64,000 nt of DNA from Chlorokybus atmophyticus (Eukaryota > Streptophyta > Chlorokybophyceae > Chlorokybales > Chlorokybaceae), in assembly GCA_009103225.1 (NCBI GenBank), contig RHPI01003156.1, forward strand, positions 1,077,339 through 1,141,338, in the 5' to 3' direction. The notes below the pieces were generated by a model. That model worked only from the letters and a program-made list of their open reading frames with translations. It was not told the origin of the DNA and did no database searches. The position numbers and the translations under genes are program-made. Below are positions 47,053 through 64,000 of the stretch, piece by piece (position 1 is the stretch's first letter; each line of letters begins with the position of its first letter).

Positions 47053-48681
47053 GTTCCGAAGCTCAACCCGGACGCCCACCTCGCCCACCACACCGCCAAC
47101 CCTCCTTCACCTCCGTCGCCACGACCGTCAACCCTACTCTCTGGTGCCTCAACTCACTCCACAGCTCAGATGTAGCCACGTCACTGAGCAACCCCGCGCA
47201 ATATGGCTTCTGCAAGAAGCGGAACTAGTGTCGCTGCCCTGGCTGGCAGACAGCGACTTCCCCCTCGGCAGCGTGTCAGACTTGCGTACGTTACGCGCCG
47301 TCCCGCCACAGGTCCAATGATGATTATCAGGCTCGGGCCGACGGCTGCCGGCGTTTTGTCCGCCGTACACCACTCGGAGCTGTCAGTTACTGGACGCAAG
47401 CCCGTCCGCAGTCCATCATCACCCGATGCTACACCGGTCGCAGCCGGTCAAAACAAACGCCCTCAACCGACTCCGGAGTGCCCATCCACAAAACCCTTAC
47501 GCCGAAACCCTAACTCAGCTGGCTGCTCATTACGCAACGTAATTTGTAGTGGTATGCTTTTCAATGCACTGCGTCGGGCTAAGGCTTAAAATAAAGGCGT
47601 TTCATGGGATTCATGATGGGTATTGTCGCTGTTGTGAAGCGTAAGGAACAAGCGTATGCCGCCATAGCCGGGGGAAAAGGTTGGGTCAGGCGAAGCTAGG
47701 TGCCACGGCGGCATAGTGGCGGCACAGTGAGAGAGGGTTGGCTGCTGCTGTCTGGGCGTGCCACCTGGGCAGCCTGGGTTGGCTGCTTTTGTCCTTGTTT
47801 ATTGGAGGTGGCAACCCCCCCTTCTTGCTTTGCTCTTTTTGGGGGCAAGGCCGCCTCAGAGGAAGGAACAGGCAGCAGCAGGTGCCACACTGAAGCTGCT
47901 GCTGCTGCTGCTGGCTCATCATCCCTACCACTGAGCCTTAGCCAGTTGTCCCCCCAAAACCACTGGCCCATCATCTACTGCGCCCGCGCCCCCAACCCAT
48001 CACCGTGCCCCTGCGGCACCGCCGCTGGATTGTATGCGCTCACCCCCTGACCACCACGCCGCACCCTCCGCCGGACCGCCCAGCTCGGTGCGTGCCCACC
48101 CCATGCACATGGCAGCAGGAGTGTTCAGTACGCCGCCGAGCAGTCAGACAATTAGCCTTGTAGCATCAACCGCCGCTGTCGTATGCATTCAGCTCAGTAG
48201 CCGTGCAATTGGCCTGGCTGCTGAAAACGGCTGCCCCACCGTCTGCCATGTGCGTGTGTGTCGCAGACATGCATTGCTCCCACTGCGTTTGTATCGCACA
48301 GTGTGTAGCGCATGGGCGCTTGCTGCGGCCAGCGTGCAAGTTTCTTGATGGAACGGAAGCAATTGCTGAGTCGAACAGTGTTCGTGCGTCTCGTTGGGCA
48401 CATTTTAGAGTGCAGAATAGTTGATAGCCGTCTGTGGCTGTGCTTGTTTTGACTGCGCAGCCACCTGCGTCGTCTGCACAGCCGCCCTTCATCTGGAACC
48501 CCCCCCATGTCGGCTTCTGTTACATTGCACACGAAAGTACTTGTCTGCGTTGTTCGTACTATGACTAAAGTAACAAGGTTCTGCGGAGAAACACTCGATA
48601 CTAGGGAGATCTGGAACGACATTGACAAAATGCGCTATGAAGGCCACGTTTTGTTTTGTGTGACAGTTGGGTTTGCTGCAG
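47053..48681. other. Shared upstream region of PsbP-domain gene and BRM-type gene
   Basis: Head-to-head genes. The region should contain both promoters and the unresolved 5' exon(s) of the BRM gene. Open frames such as 47203..47589 (+) show no conservation signature I recognise. CTG/GCA triplets occur near 47,900. Confidence 0.4.
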
Positions 48682-56575
<7,894 letters not shown>

Positions 56576-57912
56576 CTCTTGCCTAGCTCTGTATTGTGGC
56601 AGTAGTAGTTTGTATTACACGCTTTAGCTCCCTAGTGAGTTGTACAGTGTTGCACAGCGTTTTCTAAGTGCTGCTAACAATAGGTATTCTTGTATGGGCG
56701 ATGCAGGACCCTGTATCATTATGTTGGACTTCGGGCCTTAAGTTCCAAATTGTTATGCTGCTTTCGCGTTTGTGTACCTGCAAAAGTAACCTGCATACTT
56801 AACAAGGGTCCTTGATTTGTACCATTAGTTTTGTATTCTTCACAGCGGAACATCATGTCAAAGCCGAGATACTCGCGTAGCTGGCTGCACAATTACAGGT
56901 TGTGTTTATGAGCATATGTCACTGGGTGTTGAATCAGTAACAGACACAGTCTAGCATATTATCTTACACTCAAATGCTCACTGTTGTCATTGCCATACAT
57001 GGCAGAGCTTGACTTTCCAACAATGTAAGCATCATTTGCCAAGGCGCCAGATGCATGCTGCAATATGTTCCGGTCATGGCATTGCTGGTGGAGTAGAGTA
57101 GCTGGGGTGGAACCGCAGTTTGTCACACCATGCATTCCGTCTTGCTTGACACGCAGCCCTTCCAACTGTTGCTTGGTCATTCTGCCAGGTGAGTGCTCAA
57201 CAGGCGTTAGAGTTGTCCAGTTTCAACATCCCAAAACTGCAGTGTGTCCCATGTGCCCGCTTGGGTGATAGCGTGCATGCGTGCACAGTGTACAGAATAT
57301 GCACGTGATGTATGTACAAAGAACGGCGAGGGTATTAGCTGCGTGCAAGGCATGCGACATACAACACACATGTCATAGCATAGCTGGCAGCTGCATGCTA
57401 CCAGCTAGCGCAACACACGGCACCAGGCACAACGCAGTCAACAGGGCACCACCGGGCTACCTCATTAGTTCTTACACTTTTCTATCTCTAGCTATCATCT
57501 CTACTGCCCACACCCCGTTAGTGATGCATGCATGCTTGGATGTCAGGTCACCTCCGCTGCTGATTGTGTGTGTACATACAGAGAGTGCGTGCAGTTGCGC
57601 ATCTGTACTACTGGAAAGCCTATGCAATGTGGCGTGCAATGTATGCGCAAGGCTGGATAGCATCCACTTTGAACGCCTTGTACACTCACAGTTCTGCTTG
57701 GTGACACACGGATACATACATAAGATCGGAAGGTAGTGCGCATCATGTGGCGTGCGCGCACGCGCACGCGCACACGCACACACAACAGCACCCGCGCAAG
57801 GCATGGGGGAGACTCTGCAAACAGAACTGTTGATTCACAAACGCCCCCCCTCTAGATGCAACTCTGCTACCAGACTGGTAGCGGTCGCTTGCTTCCTGAG
57901 ACAGGGGGGAAC
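56576..57912. other. Intergenic region between convergent genes
   Basis: 3' flanks of BRM (+) and the alcohol dehydrogenase (-). A minus-strand frame at 57180..56959 (MTKQQLEGLRVKQDGMHGVT) is open for 73 codons but has no recognised homology. A CGCA/CACA microsatellite lies at ~57,750-57,785. Confidence 0.45.
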
Positions 57913-59852
57913 TCAGTCATTAACAATGACCACTTTGCCCGTGGTCTGCGTATCAAACACCTCATACGCTTGTCGTATCTGGTCCAGCCCAAACCTATGC
58001 GTGACAATGCACTCGGGATGCAAGTCCCACCTTTCCAGCAAACCAAGCAACTCTCTCATCTGTGGCACCGAACACACCCACGAGCCCAACAACGTCAACT
58101 GCTTATGCAGTAACAAAGGACTCGGTTCAAAACTCACACTCCCACCTTCGCCAATAAACACAACTCTCCCCCACTCGCGCGCGGCGTGGAGGCAAAGTAC
58201 TCTTGCTTGTGGTGCGCCGGAGCACTCGAAGGCCACCTCTACGTTGTTGTGTAGGGTGAGAGTGTCGGTTGTGTCCAACACGCGGGTGAAGCAAGATAGT
58301 GAGTTGGCGTGCGTGCGGCGTTGGGGAATGGAGTCCACGCCGTTGATGTCGAGCACACCGAGGGCGCGGGAGAGTAAGGCCACGCCGAGGCCGACGGGGC
58401 CGAGACCTGATGTGGGTGTGTGGATGTGGGTGTGTGCGTGTGGGTGTGTGGGTGTGGAAGTGCATGTACTACCAGGTACCTGTTATGAGGACTCTGTCTC
58501 TGCCGGATACTTGCGCTCGCTCGCACGCCGCAAAGGCGGTGCCGAAGCCGCACGCCGCCAACGCCCCGTCCACATATGTCAGCTGAGACAGAGGTTCATG
58601 TTGGGATGATGAACAATATGTGTCAACACTGAGCCAAACAGTGAAATACACAACACCACCGCCCTTGCCTTGTCTGGTAGCTTCAGCAGGCAGCTTCGAT
58701 GAACCGTCATGAAGTCTGCGTGTCCGCCATTAAGCTGCCAACCGTACGCCCCACGACCCTCCTGATGTTGTTGATACGAACGCAAGCAGCGTGTAACGTT
58801 TGCGCATTTGCACACGCCGTTGCTCACTCGCACACGCACGTACGCGCACGCGCCATCGCACGTCCACACACTCGTGTGTGCATGTACGTGCCCGCTGTGT
58901 GCATGTGCAAGCAGTAGATGTACACGCATACATAGGCACACACGTATGCACACGCATGCACACAAAAACGCACACCCATTAACGTGTGCATGCATGTGCG
59001 TGCGCACACGCGCATGGTCACGTATGTGCGCGCGCGTGTTGTAGTTCACCTCTGCTGCCCCCTAATGTACCTCCGCCCTGCAGTTGATCATCCATCCTTT
59101 GATGCAGTGCTCGCACAGTCCACACCCTTTGATGTGGTAGATCGCCACTCTGTCGCCGGGCTGAAACCCGCTCACGCCAGGACCAACAGACACTATCTGC
59201 AGGAAGCATACCAGTCACACCTTCTGTCATTGGCAGTTTCTCTCTCAAGCTGTTGCACAGAAGTTGGGTAAGACTGTCTCTCTTTCACCCTCTCACCCAC
59301 CCACCTGCCCGCATGGCTCGTGTCCCGCTATCACGCCCTGATAGCCTTCGGCCCCGCTGCCCTGTGACCAACGACAAACGCGAGTAGTAGTGCAAGTTGT
59401 TGTTACTGCAACCCAACCGTAGTAGTAGTTGTTGTCTCAGCAACAACACCACACACGTAAAGTGTCACAGGCACTGGTTCTGACACTGACACCGATGCCG
59501 TGAACACTGCAGCAGTAACAACAGCGTACTTACTACTGGAGAAAGGACAAGTCATCGAGTTGGATTCTTCAATGACCACAATGTACACATATGCATACAC
59601 AAATGCATGCATGCATGCTCTACACACACACACACACACACGCGTGCCCACCTGGTGTCCTGGTTCCGGTCGGTATATGGCCCGCAGGTCGCTGCCGCAC
59701 AGTCCGCTGGCCTTGACGGCGACCACCACATGGCCCTCCTGCGGGGCCGCCGGCTCGGGCAGGTCGGTCCTCAGGTCCACCCGGCGGCCGCCAGGCAGGA
59801 CAGCGCCCCGCATGACGACGACGACGACAACGACAACGACAGGGTTGGCCAT
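57913..59852 (-). CDS. Zinc-dependent alcohol dehydrogenase (MDR family)
   Basis: Medium-chain dehydrogenase/reductase oxidising an alcohol with NAD(P); substrate not predictable (threonine/sorbitol dehydrogenase-like members are similar). Six exons join in frame (357 aa): 59652..59852, 59305..59361, 59071..59196, 58669..58761, 58480..58582, 57913..58406. Zinc site: [13 protein letters not shown] (Cys), [10 protein letters not shown] (His, Glu). Structural-zinc lobe: [16 protein letters not shown] with four Cys in C-x2-C-x2-C-x7-[19 protein letters not shown] is conserved. Rossmann loop [10 protein letters not shown]. The N-terminus has nine Val in a row from a triplet repeat, so the start is uncertain; the second Met (MRGAVLPGG) is an alternative. 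The donor of exon 4 is probably GC (58668-58667), though a GT nine bases on is also in frame. Confidence 0.88.
58790..59045. repeat. CA/CG-rich microsatellite in an intron
   Basis: Degenerate (CACACG/TGTGCG)n-type sequence across the intron between exons 3 and 4 of the alcohol dehydrogenase. It opens long but meaningless frames on both strands. Confidence 0.8.
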
Positions 59853-61443
59853 GCAGTCACGCTTGTAGGGCCGTCACGCGAAGCGCCTGCGCGTGATGCA
59901 TCCGATCGCTCCGCGTGACGCATTGTCGACGTGTGCATGGTTAAGACTTGAGCCTCAAAATGGGGCTTCTGGTCCGATAACGGCGATCGCGCAGCCAAGT
60001 TGTTGGTTACCCCAACCAGCAAGATGGTACCGATGCTGTTATTGTATCGGGCACTGCATTGATGTGTGTGCGATGCTGTTGGGGCGTCATACCACACCCC
60101 AATTGCAGCAGCACACTGTCCAACAACGTTGCAAGCAAGAGGACAGAGGCGACTGGTGCCGAAGTGAGGGTTCAAAACAGCACAGGAGGCTCACCATGGA
60201 GCTTTTGTCACAGACAGAATTGCAAGAATGCTTCTTGAGGGTATCGACGCCTTCAGTTCCCCAAACCTATATGCTTTGCGGCCATCGAAATGTTCACAAG
60301 GATACACACTTATCTGATTTGTGATATGATCACGCAACTGCATAGGGCTGGGCTCATGGTTCGCACACCGTACCTGGCCACACAGCCAAGTTCACCACCC
60401 AACCCCACCACCAGCACCTAACTGCCAGCAACGACACAACACCACAACACCAGCATGCACTGCGGACTGGCACTGCGCACCAACGGTGACAGAGCGGCAA
60501 GGGTTGCAGCACACGCATGTGAAGGCGGAGGCGGACGTGGGAGGGATGACTGAGTGGGCGTGGGAGGAGAGAGAAGAGATAGAGGGAAGGGAGGAGGGGC
60601 GAGAGGAAGAGAGGGGAGATGGGGAATTGGGGAGCGCATTCGCACGCTGCATTGTCCTGCTGTAGCGCTACTCTGCGTCCATACTACATTGGCCTGACGC
60701 TGTTGCCGGTGCCGTCCACAGGTGACGATTCAACATACATACATGCACTCATGCATGCATTCGTAACGGGGTAGCCAAATAGTTGTAGTGTGTTAGGAAT
60801 TGCATAGCTTTAGCCCGGTGGTGAAATAGTGTTGACTGCCTCTGGCTGTTTGCACGTGTGGTATGCGTGACAACATGCATAACTGATTCTGGTCACACTA
60901 TGCATGCGACCCTATGAGCACACGCTCTTCTGTACACACGCCATGGCACCCGATGACATTATAGACGGGCGTGCACGGCACAATCATATGCCCCATTGGC
61001 TCCGTGATAGCATGCAACTAACTGGTGGTAGACACTTCCGCTATCACAATCAACACAGTGCATAGCTTTGAGTGAGGCATGCCATTCTCATCACTATCAT
61101 AGGATGCAATCTGCCACGAACACAGATGCTGTTTGGTAGAGTTGTCTAACGGACAACATGACAAAACTCATCACACTTGCCAGTTGACACTCTGCGCGAA
61201 ATACGCCTCGCAAAGGTATGTGGGTCGACGACAAATCGTCCATCACCTTGTTCCTCAATCAACTGTTCATCATCTCTTAATGACAGACTCTGCAAGACTC
61301 CTTAGACCATGACACTTGTGTGCGTGTATGTAAGGGTTGTGCGTTGCGTGCGCATCAGCGCCAATGGTAAAGTTACTGATCTCCACTCGTCGTTAATACC
61401 AATAGCAGCTGTTATTAAACCAAGCTATGGCATCAATTCCAAA
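59853..61443. other. Intergenic region
   Basis: Upstream of the alcohol dehydrogenase and downstream of squalene synthase. No gene recognised. A purine-rich (GAGAGG) patch lies at ~60,555-60,625. Confidence 0.45.
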
Positions 61444-63864
61444 TCATAACCTTCCTGTGAATGCCAGCAGCGCAGCGGCCAGCAGCATCACCACAGCAAA
61501 CACCTGCCAGCGAAGCAAGCATTAATGTGTCAGATGGCATACCTCCCACAAACAATGTCAAGTGTATGCGCAACAAAGCCGCCAGCCACAAAGAGCAGAC
61601 TTGCTTGCCTGCTGGATCAGCCCGAACGGCTTCAACGCCTCAGCTCGCTGTTCGGAGCCGCCGAAGCCAAACGCATACGCTGCGTATGCGAGGAAGGCCA
61701 ACAGCACCACCTGCAGCACAATGCATGAGATTGACGTCACACAACCTTGACAGCTCCAACTTCCACACAACAAGCACATGCGCGTGCTACGCGCACAAGA
61801 ACGCACCAGACGGAAGCTCAGCGAGCTTGCCGCCAAGTCTGCTGCTTCTTGTTTCCTACAAGAGTGTGCACGTAAGCAGAAGGCCTCTTGAGTCAAGATC
61901 AAACACAACCATACAAGCCATCAGCAAAACACGGCACAGCGCTTACTGCAGAGCTTTCTGCCTTCCTTTTTCGCACTGCAGCAGCAACTTTTTGACCGCC
62001 TCTTCAGTCTCTTTCACGCTCGGGTCATCTAAGTTTGCTTTCACCTTCATAACATGGCAAACACTGCAACTTCAAGGACTCGTTCCCCAAAACAGCCACA
62101 CCTTCCAACATGGCCTCAACGCCTCACCTTCGCACGCAGTTCGGACGCAAACTCGACCAATGATGTGTACACAGCAAGCATGGAGGTGGTATTCACAACG
62201 ATCCTGGCGCTGGCGCCTGCAAGACACGATGTCATGTGTTGTTGCCGCAAGCGTGAAAACATCCGCATGCAACAATGTTTGCAACATGCATGGGACGCAC
62301 CTCTTCTCATCTTGACATTTTTCCTAAAAACATCGACGTTGTTGTAACAGACTGTCAGAGTGCCCATTGCCATAATCTAAGCAGACCACATCACATCTGT
62401 GTGTCGTGACAACAGCAAACCGGCATGCGTAATTTACAGCATCACAATGCACATGCCTGCGGGATGGCAACAAAGCGGAACACCGCCGGGTCTTTCAACC
62501 TCTCCAAGTACGTCAGCGCGTCCGTGCCGTGGTGCAAAGCATTGGTGATGAGCTCGTTAAGACACCTCAGCGCACTCGAACCGTTCTTATCAACATTCTG
62601 GAAGTCCTGGCACCACAGCTCCAAGTCAACATCGGTCAGGCGCACACATGTAGCTGTGTCTGTGTGTGCGTGTGCGTGCTTATACAGGCGCTTAGCGCAT
62701 ATGTTCATGTGTGTGTGCGTGCGTGCTAACATGCATGTACGCGCACACACAGTGCTACATGTGTTGAACAAACACTGCCAATGTACGCATGCTTACATAT
62801 GCATGCACATGTTCGCTAGCACGCGAAGGTGCAGGTCCGGGCATGAGTGCATGTCTGCGCGCATGTGCACGTGTCTCTTGACATAGCCCAGTAGTACCTC
62901 TAAATGTGTGGCATACTTCCCCCACACTTCCTTCGGCCAAAACATGCGTGGGGCCGGCAGCTCCGTTATGTCTTCATGATAGTCTCTGATGATGTTCGTC
63001 TTCTGCAGGAAAAGCCCGAGCGAATTCGACAGGTCATCCGCGCTGGCAAAGTAAGGCTCTTCAAGCCCGGCATTAACAAATAGATTGGACAGCCCGATGC
63101 CGACCAAACCCGCGACGTAGTGGCAGTACAGGTCATAGTCCTCCTTTGTGATAACCTGTGATGCAAAAGGTGTTAGTATGAAGTCTTGTTGGTGTTGTGG
63201 TTGCTTACACATACTTGCCTCACGGCCGATAAACTCTGCCATGCCTGCACCCATGCGTTTGGTAATGTCCTTTATGACTTCTTGAAATCTGCAGGAAGCC
63301 ATCCGTTTGTATTGACTGATTGCGTTACATGCCCTCATTGTTCGCACAGTAGTTACCTGAACTCACAAGAATGCTTACTTGGGTGAGAGCTTGAGGTATG
63401 ACTTTGTGACCAGCGAGTACTTCTCCATGAGGTCAGCGTAAGCTCCTGTCCCGCCTGAATGAAGTCAGCAGCCGTGTACACACAGGATGACCCCCCTAAG
63501 ACAACAATGCATACAATCTTAAGAATAAGGTGCTTGCACGTACATCTGATGGTCCATGTCGGGTCCTCGAGGTGCGTGTAGAACGTTTGCAATGCGGGTA
63601 CCTTCACATCCTTTGGTATGGACATGTCATCCTCTGCATGGCAAGGACATGTCAAGCTGTTTACAGCTGTTACCAACTCAACAAGTGCTTGTAGGACACA
63701 ACCTCCAAGCATTGTCTGTAATATGTCACTTGACAACACATGGCTGCAACATTCCCAGTGTAGCTTCACGCACGCACGGTCATGAACGGTAAAGGTGAAT
63801 TAAAGCATGAGCTCAACTCACCGACAGTGTCCAGAGCGCGCAATACCAAGTAGAAAATGCACAC
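61444..63864 (-). CDS. FDFT1: Squalene synthase, 5' end beyond window
   Basis: Condenses two farnesyl diphosphates to squalene, the first committed step of sterol synthesis, anchored in the ER membrane. Exons (minus) include 63822..63864 ([14 protein letters not shown]), 63544..63633 ([19 protein letters not shown]), ~63,373-63,453 ([19 protein letters not shown]), ~63,220-63,290 ([19 protein letters not shown]), ~62,900-63,157 ([37 protein letters not shown]), 62457..~62,622, ~62,290-62,370 ([18 protein letters not shown]), ~62,116-62,220, ~61,960-62,045 ([19 protein letters not shown]), a membrane segment [18 protein letters not shown] and the last exon 61444..61503 ([19 protein letters not shown]). 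Both Asp-rich motifs (D-T-V-E-D-D and D-Y-H-E-D) are intact. Introns with GC donors: 63218-63217, 62456-62455, 61608-61607. One junction near 61,960 is unresolved. N-terminal ~60-70 residues lie outside. Confidence 0.92.
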
Positions 63865-64000
63865 CTGTTGAAGGCCAAACCATCGTAAGCTCGCAGTTGA
63901 TACCAATGCAGTGTGATAGTTATGCCCCCATTGCATGCATGTTCTCCTTATGAGCAAACTGACTGGAACTAAGCAGCAATGCGAAACCCTGATGCCAATC
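63865..64000 (-). other. Intron of squalene synthase
   Basis: The exon starting at 63864 is preceded by an acceptor (CAACAG), and the expected upstream text of the family is not found before the window edge, so this is intron. Confidence 0.7.

Noticed and set aside
47203-47589. 128-codon plus-strand ORF between PsbP-domain and BRM genes
   Set aside because: Arg/Pro/Ser-rich with no recognisable motif; more likely promoter/5'UTR DNA.
58808-59044. His/Thr-rich ORFs near the alcohol dehydrogenase
   Set aside because: Translation of an intronic CA/CG microsatellite.

Overview
The window is eukaryotic nuclear DNA. Its genes are split by many short introns, intergenic stretches are long, retroelements are abundant, and there is one N gap plus one 213-bp poly-C run. 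The gene set points to a green alga: a thylakoid-lumen PsbP-domain protein with an RR-type lumenal targeting region, a plant-type katanin p80, a plant-type BRM/SNF2 remodeler with a DEAQ box, and squalene synthase. Katanin p80 and a PTPDC1-type phosphatase next to each other suggest a flagellated lineage. I could not fix the genus; base composition is clearly less GC-rich than Chlamydomonas.

Layout. 0-2.5 kb: N-terminus of a protein kinase (-) and a small spliced secreted protein (+). 2.5-6.2 kb: intergenic, with the gap. 6.2-10.5 kb: complete 18-exon katanin p80 gene (+, 699 aa). 13.3-16.3 kb: complete 13-exon PTPDC1-like phosphatase gene (-, 589 aa). 16.8-26 kb: repeat-rich, with a fold-back element, the poly-C tract, a Copia-like gag relic, a Penelope-like RT relic and long unassigned stretches. 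26-44.2 kb: a mosaic of decayed retroelement DNA bounded by two related LTR copies. 45.4-47.1 kb: PsbP-domain gene (-), head-to-head with the BRM-type SNF2 gene (+, 48.7-56.6 kb). 57.9-59.9 kb: zinc alcohol dehydrogenase (-, 357 aa). 61.4-63.9 kb: squalene synthase (-, N-terminus outside the window).

The 26-44 kb block holds the most unusual content. (1) A decayed Ty3/gypsy element encodes, besides protease, RT, RNase H and integrase, a C5 cytosine DNA methyltransferase domain and a C-terminal PHD finger, so the same element carried a DNA-methylation writer and a probable chromatin reader. (2) About 6.4 kb of decayed bacterial chromosomal DNA (FHA-GGDEF protein, MutL, GNAT, tRNA-Lys with encoded CCA, and an unidentified gene) lies between two retroelement parts. 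(3) Two small TRIM-like elements in opposite orientation have unrelated terminal repeats but the same architecture: a perfect hairpin, a Pol III A box at the LTR end, a shared primer-binding-like segment, and a B box. This looks like a tRNA-type promoter spanning the LTR/PBS junction.

A second genome-level feature is splicing: at least six introns in three unrelated genes must use GC instead of GT at the 5' splice site to keep conserved reading frames, a high share of the introns I could resolve.
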